Positions 34,293-43,972 are shown, counted from the first letter of the stretch. The stretch: 64,000 bases of DNA from Herbinix sp. (GCA_029238935.1 JAQZBN010000012.1:1-64000), one strand, 5' to 3'. Notes: generated by a model from the letters alone, not told the origin. Program-made: numbers and translations.

Positions 34293-35189
34293 ATGGAACA
34301 TATGGATCAAATATTAATGAAAGCCCAAACACTAATTGAGGCACTACCCTATATACAGAAGTTTAATAACAAGAAGGTAGTAGTAAAATACGGCGGAAGT
34401 GCTATGTTGGACGAAAATTTGCAATCCAATGTAATCAAAGATGTTGCTCTTTTAAAATTAATCGGAATGCAGCCAATCATCGTCCATGGAGGCGGTAAGG
34501 AAATCACCAAATGGCTCGGATTATTAGGACACGAATCAAAATTTGTGGAAGGTCTTCGAGTTACCGATACACAGACCATGGAAGTTGCTGAAATGGTTCT
34601 GGGAAAAGTAAATAAAAATCTGGTTCAGATGGTAGAAAAGCTGGGAGTGAAAGCAGTCGGTATAAGCGGCAAAGACGGTGCTACTTTAAAAGTAGAAAAG
34701 AGGACTGTAAATGGCCAGGATATCGGATTTGTAGGTAATATCAAAGAAGTGAATACGGATTTAATCAATACTCTAATTGAAAATAATTTTGTACCGGTTA
34801 TTGCACCAATTGGGTTGGATGATGATTTTCAGAATTATAATATCAATGCGGATGATGCTGCTTGTGCGGTTGCTACCGCAGTAGGGGCAGAAAAACTTGT
34901 TTTTCTAACCGATATTGAAGGTGTATATGCAGATCCAAAGGATAAGAGCAGTTTGATCTCTGTACTTACGCTAGAAAAAGCAGATGAACTTTTATCTAGC
35001 GGATTCATTGGCGGTGGTATGCTTCCTAAACTAAAAAATTGTGTTGATGCTGTAAAAAATGGTGTATCCAGAGTACATATTCTGGATGGACGGATTGAAC
35101 ACTGTCTCCTTCTGGAATTCTTTACGAACCGTGGTATTGGAACTGCTATTATTAAAAAAGATAGCATTTATGATAATGAACTAGAATAG
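34293..35189 (+). CDS. argB: Acetylglutamate kinase
   Basis: ArgB phosphorylates N-acetylglutamate, the second step and usual feedback point of arginine synthesis. The 298-residue protein has the amino acid kinase fold: [68 protein letters not shown] and [18 protein letters not shown]. The N-terminal helix ([21 protein letters not shown]) is the extension seen in arginine-sensitive hexameric kinases, so feedback inhibition is likely. It lies 67 bases after argJ and 18 before argD. Confidence 0.97.
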   Translation: MEHMDQILMKAQTLIEALPYIQKFNNKKVVVKYGGSAMLDENLQSNVIKDVALLKLIGMQPIIVHGGGKEITKWLGLLGHESKFVEGLRVTDTQTMEVAEMVLGKVNKNLVQMVEKLGVKAVGISGKDGATLKVEKRTVNGQDIGFVGNIKEVNTDLINTLIENNFVPVIAPIGLDDDFQNYNINADDAACAVATAVGAEKLVFLTDIEGVYADPKDKSSLISVLTLEKADELLSSGFIGGGMLPKLKNCVDAVKNGVSRVHILDGRIEHCLLLEFFTNRGIGTAIIKKDSIYDNELE

Positions 35190-35207
35190 TAGAAGGAGGT
35201 AGGTGTT

Positions 35208-36398
35208 ATGATGAAGCAGTATATCGAAGAAGCAGATCAGGTACTAATGCATACCTATAGCCGTTTTCAGATTGTTCTGGACAAAGGGGAAGGAGTTTAT
35301 CTGTTTGATACGGACGGAAAAAAATATCTAGATTTTGCTGCAGGTATTGCTGTTTTTGCTTTGGGTTATGGCAATCACGAATACAATGATGCATTAAAGT
35401 CTCAGATTGATCAAATACTGCATACCTCAAATTTGTATTATAATGTGCCCGCGATAGAGGCAGCGAAAAAGTTCTGTAAAGCTTCACAGATGGATAGAGT
35501 ATTCTTTACCAATAGCGGAACGGAAAGTATTGAAGGTGCAGTAAAGCTGGCAAGAAAATACTATTATAAGAAACATGGCAGAGCTGATAGTGAGATTATA
35601 TCCATGAATCATTCCTTCCATGGTAGAAGTATGGGAGCACTTAGCGTTACGGGAACAAAGAAATACAGGGAAGCATTTGAACCTCTGATTGGAGGAGTTG
35701 TATTTGCTGAGTATAACAATCTCGAAAGCGTGAAAGCCCTGATGAAAGAGAATACCTGTGCTATCCTATTAGAACCGGTACAGGGAGAAGGGGGACTTTA
35801 CCCAGCGGATAAAGATTTTTTAGAAGGGGTAAGAAAACTCTGTAATGACCATGGTATTTTGTTAATTCTCGATGAAATACAATGCGGAATGGGTAGAACT
35901 GGAGAATTATTTGCTTATCAGCATTATGGCGTGAAACCGGATATTTTGACCAGTGCCAAAGCTCTGGGATGCGGGGTACCGGTAGGAGCTTTTGCTGCTA
36001 CGGAGGAGGTATCATCTGCTTTTGAACCAGGGGACCATGGTACCACCTACGGAGGAAATCCTTTTGCTACCGCAGCAGTTAATAAAGTATTTGAATTATT
36101 TGATCAAAACAAAGTGGTGCAACATGTAAATGAGGTTGCTCCCTATCTGACCTATAAATTAGACGAACTCGCTTCCCAATACGATTTTATTCTTGATCGC
36201 AGAGGAATGGGACTCATGCAGGGGTTAGAATTTTCATTTCCGGTAAAAGATATTGTGACGATGGCGATGGATAAAGGATTGATTGTCATCTCAGCAGGAG
36301 CCAATGTGCTTCGCTTCGTACCACCGTTAGTTATTACAAAGGCACATGTAGATGAAATGGTTACAATACTGGAGCAATGTTTGAAAGCCATTCACTAA
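35208..36398 (+). CDS. argD: Acetylornithine aminotransferase
   Basis: ArgD converts N-acetylglutamate semialdehyde to N-acetylornithine with glutamate and pyridoxal phosphate; some also serve lysine synthesis. The 396-residue class III aminotransferase shows LDFAAGIAVFALGYGNHEY, FFTNSGTESIEGAVKLAR, SFHGRSMGALSVTG, ILLEPVQGEGG, LLILDEIQCGMGRTGELF and the PLP lysine in LTSAKALGCGVPVGAF, then GDHGTTYGGNPFATAA. AAGGAGG precedes the ATG pair. It ends the argJBD run, closed by a terminator. Confidence 0.96.
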   Translation: MMKQYIEEADQVLMHTYSRFQIVLDKGEGVYLFDTDGKKYLDFAAGIAVFALGYGNHEYNDALKSQIDQILHTSNLYYNVPAIEAAKKFCKASQMDRVFFTNSGTESIEGAVKLARKYYYKKHGRADSEIISMNHSFHGRSMGALSVTGTKKYREAFEPLIGGVVFAEYNNLESVKALMKENTCAILLEPVQGEGGLYPADKDFLEGVRKLCNDHGILLILDEIQCGMGRTGELFAYQHYGVKPDILTSAKALGCGVPVGAFAATEEVSSAFEPGDHGTTYGGNPFATAAVNKVFELFDQNKVVQHVNEVAPYLTYKLDELASQYDFILDRRGMGLMQGLEFSFPVKDIVTMAMDKGLIVISAGANVLRFVPPLVITKAHVDEMVTILEQCLKAIH

Positions 36399-36425
36399 GA
36401 AGGGAAATAGAATAAATAAGCACCT

Positions 36426-36467
36426 ATGGAGAGGATACTAGACTATGGTAATCTCTCCATTTATTTA
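36426..36467 (+). terminator. Terminator of argJBD
   Basis: ATGGAGAG (36426-36433) pairs with CTCTCCAT (36453-36460), followed by TTATTT. Confidence 0.7.
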
Positions 36468-36574
36468 ACTTATTTGGGTAAAGTAGAATGTAAATGACGA
36501 GAGTTGGAAAATGATAAAAATAATATGCAAAAACAATGTGTATAAGTGTTTGTGTAAAAAATATCCAACGTACA

Positions 36575-36789
36575 GTGTCCAGTATCAAGGTTCCAATTAA
36601 AGAAGTAATGTCCATAACTAAGGATCTATTTAGGAAGGGTGTCTGAACGAAAGGTCTTCACTAAATGATGTGTCCACGGTTATGGGTACATTATAATGCG
36701 CAGTGTCCACAATTAAGGATCAATTTAGTAAGGATGTCTGAAAGAAAGGTCTCCCTAAATAATGTGTCCACGGTTATGGGTACATTATA
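36575..36789. repeat. 95-bp imperfect tandem duplication with GTGTCCA motifs
   Basis: A unit beginning TGTCCATAAC at 36609 recurs at 36704 as TGTCCACAATT, about 95 bases apart; each copy ends in a 28-base block that is identical at 36668-36695 and 36762-36789. Five related motifs (GTCCA followed by a stretch ending in AAGG or ATGG) occur at about 36575, 36608, 36670, 36702 and 36764. No transposase is present. It could be the decayed end of a mobile element with multiple terminal sites. Confidence 0.75.
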
Positions 36790-36989
36790 TAAATAGTAAG
36801 TAAAAATAATAAGTGAAAATAGTAAGTAAAAATAATGTATAAAATTTATGAATACCTTGAAACCAAATGTTAATGTGCATCGTCAAATTTAAGGGCAACA
36901 TATTTTCTGTGAAAACTGTATACCGAATACCTAATCTGGAAATGCTAAGAAAGGTTATTTACTCTTAGGAAGAAAGGTTCGGTGTAATT
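36790..36989. other. AT-rich spacer before the DMT gene
   Basis: Short repeats of AAGTAAAAAT at about 36799, 36811 and 36824 follow the duplication. The rest has no visible gene, promoter or hairpin I can support. Confidence 0.4.
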
Positions 36990-37424
36990 ATGTGGGGAAT
37001 TATTATTGCGATTATCTCTGGAGCATTAATGAGCATCCAGGGAGTTTTTAATACAGGTGTTACAAGGCAGACCGGAATTTGGCTCGCAGCCAGTTTTGTT
37101 CAATTCAGTGCATTTATCGTTTGTATCGGAGCGTGGTTTTCGACCGGAAGACAAGGAAATTTTGGACAGTTATTAAAGATCGATAATAAATATATGTTGC
37201 TTGGAGGCGTGATTGGTGCATTTATAACCTATACAGTTATTAAAAGTGTTGATACGTTAGGTCCTGCCCGTGCAAATATGTTCATCATCACATCTCAAAT
37301 GCTGGTAGCGTACGGAATTGAACTTTGTGGAATCTGCGGTTGCGAGAGGGTACCGTTTGAGTGGCGAAAACTGTTTGGCATTGTTTTGATTCTGGCAGGC
37401 ATTATAACATTTAAGTGGAAATAA
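36990..37424 (+). CDS. DMT-superfamily small membrane protein (YdcZ/DUF606)
   Basis: The 144-residue protein has about five hydrophobic segments and is the single DUF606 domain of the drug/metabolite transporter superfamily: IIAIISGALMSIQGVFNTG, a central GGVIGAFITYTVIKSVDTLGPARANMFIITSQMLVAY, and FGIVLILAGIITFKWK at the end. Family members of this size usually work as dimers; the substrate is unknown. The ribosome binding site is weak (GGTTCGGTG). It sits alone between the repeat region and comEA. Confidence 0.8.
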   Translation: MWGIIIAIISGALMSIQGVFNTGVTRQTGIWLAASFVQFSAFIVCIGAWFSTGRQGNFGQLLKIDNKYMLLGGVIGAFITYTVIKSVDTLGPARANMFIITSQMLVAYGIELCGICGCERVPFEWRKLFGIVLILAGIITFKWK

Positions 37425-37460
37425 TACGGATAGAAATATTATTTTTAGATGATTTACCTA

Positions 37461-37489
37461 TTGTAAATAATGTGTAGATTATGTAAAAT
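37461..37489 (+). promoter_or_regulatory. comEA promoter
   Basis: TTGTAA (37461-37466), 17 bases, TAAAAT (37484-37489), about 65 bases before the gene. Confidence 0.45.
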
Positions 37490-37560
37490 GAAAATGAATG
37501 TAATCGTAAAAGTATAGAGGGTACTTTTTAAGTCTTCTTATTAATAAGGAGACATAGATT

Positions 37561-38373
37561 ATGAAAAAGAAGATTGTTATGATAGGAGTTATCGGTACCT
37601 TATTTGTGATAGGAGGTATCTGTTATAGCTTCACATATCATAAGAGATTATCTACTTCCGACTCATTAGTTGCTTCACTTAATGAACAGAATGGGGATGG
37701 CTCGGGAGAAGTGGTTGGTGATTCTGCATTAGAGGAAGCATCCGATGAAGAGCCTGGGCTGTTATCGGGACAGGATGGGACTGGCACTGTGGATAATTCG
37801 GGAAATAAGAATTCGGAACAAGGAGCATCGGAGACAGAGAGTGTACAACATGATATAGAGGCTCCAGATTCTGAGAATACTCAACTAAGTGAAGAAGCGA
37901 TGATCTTTGTTCATCTATGTGGAGCAGTTGAAAAACCGGATGTATACCTGGTGAAAGAAGGAGCTAGATTAATCGAACTAATCAAATTGGCAGGCGGATT
38001 GACTACGGAGGCAGCCAGTGATTATATCAATCAAGCACAGGTTGTTCTTGATGGTCAACGAATTTACATTCCCACTCAGGTAGAAGTTAAAGAATTAAAA
38101 CCGGAGACTTATATTACTGAAACCACACAAAATGTAGCAAATAATACTAATAATGTGCCGCAAGATACCAATGAACACACAATGATTAACATCAATGTAG
38201 CAAATGAAGAGGAACTAATGGAGCTTCCAGGCATAGGGAAGGCCAAAGCAAAGAGTATAATAGAATATCGTAATAAGAACGGAGACTTTAAACGAGTGGA
38301 AGATCTCATGAATATTCCCGGTATTAAAGAAGGCTTATACAATCAACTGGTGTCCTATATAACGGTAGATTAA
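37561..38373 (+). CDS. comEA: ComEA-type DNA-binding competence protein
   Basis: ComEA binds double-stranded DNA at the outer face of the membrane for uptake through ComEC. The 270-residue protein has an N-terminal membrane anchor (about 5-25), an acidic Gly/Ser/Glu-rich linker to about 110, an SLBB domain (FVHLCGAVEKPDVYLVKEGARL to RIYIPTQ) and a C-terminal helix-hairpin-helix domain, ININVANEEELMELPGIGKAKAKSIIEYR and GDFKRVEDLMNIPGI. This order is canonical. comEC lies 3.1 kb downstream with a two-component system and a lipoprotein between. Confidence 0.94.
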   Translation: MKKKIVMIGVIGTLFVIGGICYSFTYHKRLSTSDSLVASLNEQNGDGSGEVVGDSALEEASDEEPGLLSGQDGTGTVDNSGNKNSEQGASETESVQHDIEAPDSENTQLSEEAMIFVHLCGAVEKPDVYLVKEGARLIELIKLAGGLTTEAASDYINQAQVVLDGQRIYIPTQVEVKELKPETYITETTQNVANNTNNVPQDTNEHTMININVANEEELMELPGIGKAKAKSIIEYRNKNGDFKRVEDLMNIPGIKEGLYNQLVSYITVD

Positions 38374-38387
38374 GATAAATGTAGATA

Positions 38388-38418
38388 ATTCGTTTCCGTA
38401 TTTCTATAAAGGGAACGA
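38388..38418 (+). promoter_or_regulatory. Hairpin between comEA and the two-component system
   Basis: TTCGTTTCC and GGGAACGAA pair with one wobble around a 13-base loop. No T run follows, so it is more likely a processing or stability element than a full terminator. Confidence 0.4.
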
Positions 38419-38475
38419 AGTGCAACGAAAAATAAATCAGAAACTTTCTGTAGAATAAATCAAAGAGGTGAAATC

Positions 38476-39171
38476 ATGGCAAAAAAAGTGCTTGTGGTAG
38501 ATGATGAAAAATTAATCGTAAAAGGAATACGATTTAGTTTAGAACAAGACGGAATGGAAGTCGATACTGCTTATGATGGAGAAGAAGCGGTTGAGGCTGC
38601 AAAGAAGAAGGAATATGATGTTGTTCTCTTGGATGTAATGCTTCCGAAACTTTCCGGTTTTGAGGTATGCCAGCAAATCAGAGAATTTTCTAATATGCCG
38701 ATTATCATGCTTACAGCAAAAGGTGATGACATGGATAAAATTCTTGGTTTAGAGTACGGGGCCGATGATTATATCACAAAACCCTTTAATATACTTGAGG
38801 TAAAAGCAAGAATTAAAGCGATTATTCGCCGCAGCAGTAAGAAAAGTTCCACCAGTGAAGTATCAAAATCAGTTACCTTTGGTGATATGAACATTGACTG
38901 TGAAAACAGAAGAGTATACATCAGCGGGAAAGAAGTTAATTTAACAGCAAAAGAATTTGATCTGCTTGAGTTATTAGTATTTAATCCAAACAAGGTTTAC
39001 AGCCGTGAAAACTTACTTAATATTGTTTGGGGTTATGATTATCCCGGTGATGTAAGAACAGTGGACGTGCATATTCGAAGACTGCGTGAAAAAATAGAGA
39101 CTAACCCAAGCGAACCGAAATATATACATACAAAATGGGGTGTTGGCTATTTTTTCCAGGATCAGGACTAA
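38476..39171 (+). CDS. OmpR/PhoB-family response regulator
   Basis: The 231-residue regulator has a receiver domain with D9, D10, phospho-acceptor D53 in VVLLDVMLPK, MLTAKGDD and YITKPF, and a C-terminal winged helix (about 130-228) with VNLTAKEFDLLELLVFNPNKVYSRENLLNIVWGYDYPGDVRTVDVHIRRLREKIE. It resembles the WalR/PhoP group. AGAGGTG precedes the ATG. The kinase gene overlaps its 3' end by 32 bases, so the pair is coupled. Targets are unknown. Confidence 0.94.
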   Translation: MAKKVLVVDDEKLIVKGIRFSLEQDGMEVDTAYDGEEAVEAAKKKEYDVVLLDVMLPKLSGFEVCQQIREFSNMPIIMLTAKGDDMDKILGLEYGADDYITKPFNILEVKARIKAIIRRSSKKSSTSEVSKSVTFGDMNIDCENRRVYISGKEVNLTAKEFDLLELLVFNPNKVYSRENLLNIVWGYDYPGDVRTVDVHIRRLREKIETNPSEPKYIHTKWGVGYFFQDQD

Positions 39172-40579
39172 ATTAAGAAATTTAAATAGTATGAGAATGC
39201 ATATGATACTGGTGTTTATTGCAGTTGGTATAGTTCCGTTAACCATTTTCTCCTTGGTAATGATAAATACCTATGAGAAAAGAGCGGTTAATGATAGAAT
39301 TATGGAATTGCAAACCCAGGAAAATATGCTCTCTAATCTGCTTGCTACAACCGGTTACCTTGCGACAGTTGATTCACCGGAGATAGAAGCAGAAATCAGT
39401 CGTCTTGCTGATATTTATAATGGAAGAATTATTATCATCAATAATAATCTTCAGATTATTAAGGATACTTACGGATTGGAACAGGGAAAGTATCTGATAT
39501 CTAAGGATGTTCTTCAGGGTTTTAATGGTACGACAAACAGTTATCGTGGGAAAGATAAAAATATCAAGATAACATCACCGGTCACGCATAATCAAAGCAA
39601 TGAGGTTGTGGGTGTTATTATTATGAGCATTTCTACGAAAGAAATCGAGTCCATGCGAACCAGCCTGCAATCAACCATAATTATCTTTGCATTAACCTTA
39701 GCGATCTTAATCATTGTGTTTGCAGTATACTTCTCACGAAGCTTGACAAAACCTCTAAAAAGCGTTATCAATTCGATAGAACGATTATCAGAAGGTTATA
39801 TGGAGGAACAGATGTCAGTCAAAGGTTATACGGAAGTTGAGCGGATTTCTGATTCCTTTAATAAGATGATAATAAGAATGCAGAAGTTGGAGAGCTCCAG
39901 ACAGGAATTTGTTTCCAACGTATCTCATGAATTAAAAACTCCAATTACATCAATTAAAGTATTAGCAGATTCCTTATTGATGCAAGAGGATACACCGGTA
40001 GAATTATATCGGGAATTCTTGGTGGATATCACCGATGAAATCGAGAGAGAGAATAAAATTATTAACGATTTGCTGTCCTTAGTAAAATTGGATAAAACAG
40101 CAGGAGATCTAAATATCAGCAGTACGAATATTAATGAATTGCTGGAACAAATCTTAAAACGTCTTAGACCTATTGCTAAAAAACGTAATGTAGAGATGAT
40201 ATTCGAAAGCTTCCGTCCTGTAATCGCTGATGTGGATGAAGTGAAAATATCACTTGCAATCAGTAACCTGATTGAGAATGCAATTAAGTACAATCTGGAA
40301 GATGGATGGGTCAGAGTATCGTTAAATGCAGATCATAAATATTTCTTTATCAAAGTATCAGACTCAGGAATAGGGATACCGGAAGAAGCACAGGATTATA
40401 TCTTTGAACGCTTTTACCGTGTGGACAAGGCAAGATCCAGAGAAACCGGAGGAACCGGTCTTGGTCTTTCCATAACGAAGAATGTAATTCAGATGCATCG
40501 TGGTGCTATTAAGGTTTATAGTAAAGAGGGTGAAGGGACAACCTTTAATGTTCGAATACCGCTGAACTATATTTTATGA
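39140..40579 (+). CDS. Membrane sensor histidine kinase
   Basis: This kinase partners the overlapping regulator. The start is uncertain: GTG 39140 and TTG 39143 lie within the regulator gene and keep the basic RIRTKL N terminus seen in related kinases, while ATG 39191 lacks a good ribosome binding site. From GTG it has 479 residues: membrane segment about 22-42, an extracellular domain of about 125 residues, a second segment near 178-200, HAMP, HisKA with the phospho-histidine in FVSNVSHELKTPITSI, and HATPase motifs NLIENAIKYN, DSGIGIPEEA and GGTGLGLSI. The layout resembles WalK/PhoR kinases. Confidence 0.92.
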   Translation: MLAIFSRIRTKLRNLNSMRMHMILVFIAVGIVPLTIFSLVMINTYEKRAVNDRIMELQTQENMLSNLLATTGYLATVDSPEIEAEISRLADIYNGRIIIINNNLQIIKDTYGLEQGKYLISKDVLQGFNGTTNSYRGKDKNIKITSPVTHNQSNEVVGVIIMSISTKEIESMRTSLQSTIIIFALTLAILIIVFAVYFSRSLTKPLKSVINSIERLSEGYMEEQMSVKGYTEVERISDSFNKMIIRMQKLESSRQEFVSNVSHELKTPITSIKVLADSLLMQEDTPVELYREFLVDITDEIERENKIINDLLSLVKLDKTAGDLNISSTNINELLEQILKRLRPIAKKRNVEMIFESFRPVIADVDEVKISLAISNLIENAIKYNLEDGWVRVSLNADHKYFFIKVSDSGIGIPEEAQDYIFERFYRVDKARSRETGGTGLGLSITKNVIQMHRGAIKVYSKEGEGTTFNVRIPLNYIL

Positions 40580-40607
40580 CGATAAGTGGAAAAGGAAAAG
40601 GATCATT

Positions 40608-41510
40608 ATGAAAAGAAGACTTCGTTTATTGCTGATAATTATGTTTGCCATAATAGGTACAGCATGCAATAACAAAGGAAATGATATCGATACAGAGGAA
40701 ACGGCACAACAGACCAAGCTTTATTTTATTGATAATAACACGTCAACGCTTGTTAGCGAGGATTATTCCCCAATTGCTTCCACGAAGGAAGCACTGGTCG
40801 AGGAGTATTTAGATGCGCTAAAAGCAGGACCTAAGAATATTGCATATAAAAAAGCGATTCCTGATACGGTATCTGCAAAAGAGTTTTCATTTTTGGATGA
40901 TCGTTTGACAATCAACTTTGATACTGCTTACAATGAGTTAAAAGGTATTCCGGAGGTGCTTTGTCGAGCTACCATAGTAAAAACTCTGAGTCAGATAAAA
41001 GAGGTGGAATATATTGAATTCTATGTGAATGGACAGTATGTCGGTCTTTGGACATCGGAGGATTTTATTGACAGTACCCAAACTGCTACAGAGTATCAGG
41101 TTTCCTTGTATTTTGCAAATGAAGCTGGAGATGGTTTGGTAGAATGGAATAAAAAACTTTATCATACCGGTACAGACACAATAGAAGAACAGGTGATAAA
41201 GCAGTTAATTAACGGGCCAACAGAACGAGGGATGTATGCTACAGTGCCGGAAGGAACCACTCTATTGAATGTAACATCAAAGGATGGCATTGTATATGTG
41301 GATTTTAATGAAAAGTTCCTGGAAAAATTACCGGATATTACAGATGATGTTGCGATCTATTCGATCGTAAACTCCTTAGTAGGAGTTCCGGGTATTAACA
41401 AGGTGCAATTTATGATTAACGGAGAGATTACGAAGAAATACCGTAATACTTCCTTTGATGCTCTCTTTGAACGGAATCTTTCCCTGATTGAGGAAACAAA
41501 AACCAATTAA
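40608..41510 (+). CDS. GerMN-domain lipoprotein
   Basis: The 300-residue protein has a lipoprotein-like signal (LLLIIMFAIIGTAC, Cys near 20; the -3 residue is Gly, so the lipobox is imperfect). Two GerMN domains follow. The first has YLDALKAGP, KEFSFLDDRLTINFDTAYNELKG, CRATIVKTL and VEYIEFYVNGQ. The second has VIKQLINGPTERGMYATVPEGTTLL, DGIVYVDFNEKFLEKLP, AIYSIVNSLVGVPGINKVQFMING. GerMN proteins occur in spore germination and in envelope complexes near two-component systems. AAAGG precedes the ATG. It lies 29 bases after the kinase and may be its partner or target. Confidence 0.86.
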   Translation: MKRRLRLLLIIMFAIIGTACNNKGNDIDTEETAQQTKLYFIDNNTSTLVSEDYSPIASTKEALVEEYLDALKAGPKNIAYKKAIPDTVSAKEFSFLDDRLTINFDTAYNELKGIPEVLCRATIVKTLSQIKEVEYIEFYVNGQYVGLWTSEDFIDSTQTATEYQVSLYFANEAGDGLVEWNKKLYHTGTDTIEEQVIKQLINGPTERGMYATVPEGTTLLNVTSKDGIVYVDFNEKFLEKLPDITDDVAIYSIVNSLVGVPGINKVQFMINGEITKKYRNTSFDALFERNLSLIEETKTN

Positions 41511-41526
41511 GAACAGGGGTGAAAGG

Positions 41527-43860
41527 GTGATAAAACGGCCTTTAATTGTGATATTGGCGGCCTATTTGGCTGGAATTCTATCGGCCTGGAGTAAATTTAC
41601 CATTGCTACAATCATTGTTTTAATGATTATCATGTGTTGTTTTATATATTTATTAATGTTTTATGGAACACATTCAAAAGAGTTCCATAAGGATAGTTAT
41701 CTTTTGATATTGCCACTTTTTTTCCTCTTTGGTTTTCTTATCATGGGGGAACAGATGAAGCGGCCAGAGCTTGACCAGGCATTTGATACCAAAGAGGATT
41801 GTATTCTGGAGGGTACGATTTCGCTCATCGTAGATAAATCCTATGGCAGGGTCTTATCTATAAAAGATAATAAAATATATCTTGCAGAGAGGGAAACAGC
41901 ATATCTTTGTGAGAAAGTTATAGTTACAAGCACTGAAGATTTAGATTATCGTATCGGAAATTCTATTAAAGTCTATGGTCAAATTCAGAAATTTTCAAAG
42001 GCTGCAAATCCGGGCCAATTCAATGAAGTAATGTATTACCAATCACAAAATATTGATTATAAGATTTATGCAGAGCATATTCAAATCGTAGATAAGAGCT
42101 ATTCAAAGTTTCATATGATGTTATATCTATGGAAACGAAAACTTGTGAAAGTTTATAGCACTATCTTAGAAGAGAAGGAAGCAGGAGCTTTAACTGCTAT
42201 GTTATTGGGTGAAAAGCAATTGTTAGATGCTGAGATTAGTCAGTTATATCAGGAAAATGGAATATCACATATTCTTGCAATTTCTGGTCTTCATGTATCC
42301 TTGATCGGACTGTCCGTCTATCATCTGTTAAAAAGGCTTCGGGTTCCGGTACTTCCTTCCACAGTCATTTCTATTCTATTTGTTTATTGTTATGGAGTTT
42401 TGACTAATTTTAGTGTGTCTACCAATCGAGCTGTTGTCATGATCATTATTATGATGATGGCAGGAATATTCGGAAAGACCTATGACATGCTATCGGCTAC
42501 AGCGTTAAGTGCTCTTCTTATTCTTCTAATGCATCCGTTGGAGATTTTTCAGGCTGGCTTTTTACTATCTTTTGGAGCAGTGCTGGGAATAACATTATTT
42601 CTACCCTGCTTTCATACCCTGTCTAAATCGAAAAACCCAATATGGAATGCTATTCTCATCAGTACTAGTACACAAATCATAACCTTTCCGGTAATTCTTT
42701 GTTTTTTTTATCAAATACCTCTTTATAGCATCATCATCAATCTTATCCTTCTTCCCTTTACTACACTACTTACCATTACCGCTCTAATTTCCGGCTTGCT
42801 TGGTCTTATATCCATACCCCTAGGAGTTTTTAGTATCGGAGCATCAAACTATATTCTCTTACTTTATGAAGGTGTTTGCAGAATTGGCAATGGTCTTCCG
42901 TATCATTTAATTACAATTGGGAAACCGGAGAAGACAAATATTATTATATATTACTTCCTTCTGATTGCTTTTTTATGGGGAGTAAAGCACTATAAGAAAA
43001 AGAGAATGCTACTTCTACTGCCTTTGGCGTTGACTGTGTTGTTCATTCCACAGCGAGGCGAGGGACTTGAAATAACATTACTGGATGTCGGCCAAGGGGA
43101 GGCTATTTTTATGGAAACTGACCATGGGACTACCTTCCTGATTGATGGAGGAAGCTCTGATGTATCAAAGGTAGGCAAGATGCGAATCCTTCCTTTTCTA
43201 AAATCCAGGGGAGTATCAAAACTGGATTATGCGATCATTACCCATAGTGACAGCGATCATATCAGCGGATTAATGGAACTTATGGAAGGGGAGGAAATCA
43301 TGATAAAAAGATTGGTTCTTCCGGTTGTACATGATGGGGAAGAGGCGTATCAAAATCTTATGGATCTGGCAAAGAGCCATGGAATTAGCATCTTCTATAT
43401 ACAAGCGGGTGATCAGATTACGGAGGGGGAATTGAATATGACTTGCCTGCATCCATCGGCAGATTATAAACCTTCTTCTGTTAATGCATATTCTACTGTG
43501 TTAAGTATCACTTATGGTGAATTGGATCTTTTGTTAACCGGTGATTTGGAAGAGGACGGTGAGAAGATCCTGATGGAAGAGTATTTTAGCGAGACTACCG
43601 ACTATGATATCCTAAAGGTCGCTCATCATGGTTCCCGATATTCTACCATGGAAGATTTTTTACATAGGATCGATCCGGAATATACGATCATTTCTTGTGG
43701 GAGGAATAATCGATATGGTCATCCTCATCCGGAGCTATTAGATAGGTTAAATAATAGTAATAGTAAGATTTTTATGACCAAGGATATGGGAGCGATTTTT
43801 ATACAAACCGATGGGAAGACTCTAAAGATAAAAGGGTATGTAAAAGTGGAAAAGCCATAA
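41527..43860 (+). CDS. comEC: ComEC/Rec2 DNA-uptake channel
   Basis: ComEC forms the membrane channel through which single-stranded DNA enters during transformation. The start is the GTG at 41527 behind AGGGGTG; this gives 777 residues. Order: N-terminal membrane segments and an OB-like soluble part (DUF4131), the Competence domain with NGISHILAISGLHVSLIG and many helices (about 230-500), then a metallo-beta-lactamase-like nuclease domain from about 515: ITLLDVGQGEAIF, FLIDGG, AIITHSDSDHISGL (HxDxDH), VLLTGD-like LDLLLTGDLEEDG and LKVAHHGSRYST. It follows the GerMN gene by 16 bases, in one operon. Confidence 0.95.
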   Translation: MIKRPLIVILAAYLAGILSAWSKFTIATIIVLMIIMCCFIYLLMFYGTHSKEFHKDSYLLILPLFFLFGFLIMGEQMKRPELDQAFDTKEDCILEGTISLIVDKSYGRVLSIKDNKIYLAERETAYLCEKVIVTSTEDLDYRIGNSIKVYGQIQKFSKAANPGQFNEVMYYQSQNIDYKIYAEHIQIVDKSYSKFHMMLYLWKRKLVKVYSTILEEKEAGALTAMLLGEKQLLDAEISQLYQENGISHILAISGLHVSLIGLSVYHLLKRLRVPVLPSTVISILFVYCYGVLTNFSVSTNRAVVMIIIMMMAGIFGKTYDMLSATALSALLILLMHPLEIFQAGFLLSFGAVLGITLFLPCFHTLSKSKNPIWNAILISTSTQIITFPVILCFFYQIPLYSIIINLILLPFTTLLTITALISGLLGLISIPLGVFSIGASNYILLLYEGVCRIGNGLPYHLITIGKPEKTNIIIYYFLLIAFLWGVKHYKKKRMLLLLPLALTVLFIPQRGEGLEITLLDVGQGEAIFMETDHGTTFLIDGGSSDVSKVGKMRILPFLKSRGVSKLDYAIITHSDSDHISGLMELMEGEEIMIKRLVLPVVHDGEEAYQNLMDLAKSHGISIFYIQAGDQITEGELNMTCLHPSADYKPSSVNAYSTVLSITYGELDLLLTGDLEEDGEKILMEEYFSETTDYDILKVAHHGSRYSTMEDFLHRIDPEYTIISCGRNNRYGHPHPELLDRLNNSNSKIFMTKDMGAIFIQTDGKTLKIKGYVKVEKP

Positions 43861-43948
43861 GGCAAAAGATAGATATTCATACATTTGAAATTATTGATTT
43901 GATTATATTTTCTTCATATAAACAAGTGGATAGAGAAAATAAAAGAAT

Positions 43949-43972
43949 AATAAGAAGAGAAATAAGAAGAGA
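43949..43972 (+). repeat. 12-bp purine-rich tandem repeat
   Basis: AATAAGAAGAGA occurs twice in tandem (43949-43960 and 43961-43972), followed by a degenerate third unit to about 43990, in the 190-bp gap between comEC and the DUF434 gene. Nothing else is visible in the gap. Confidence 0.6.
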
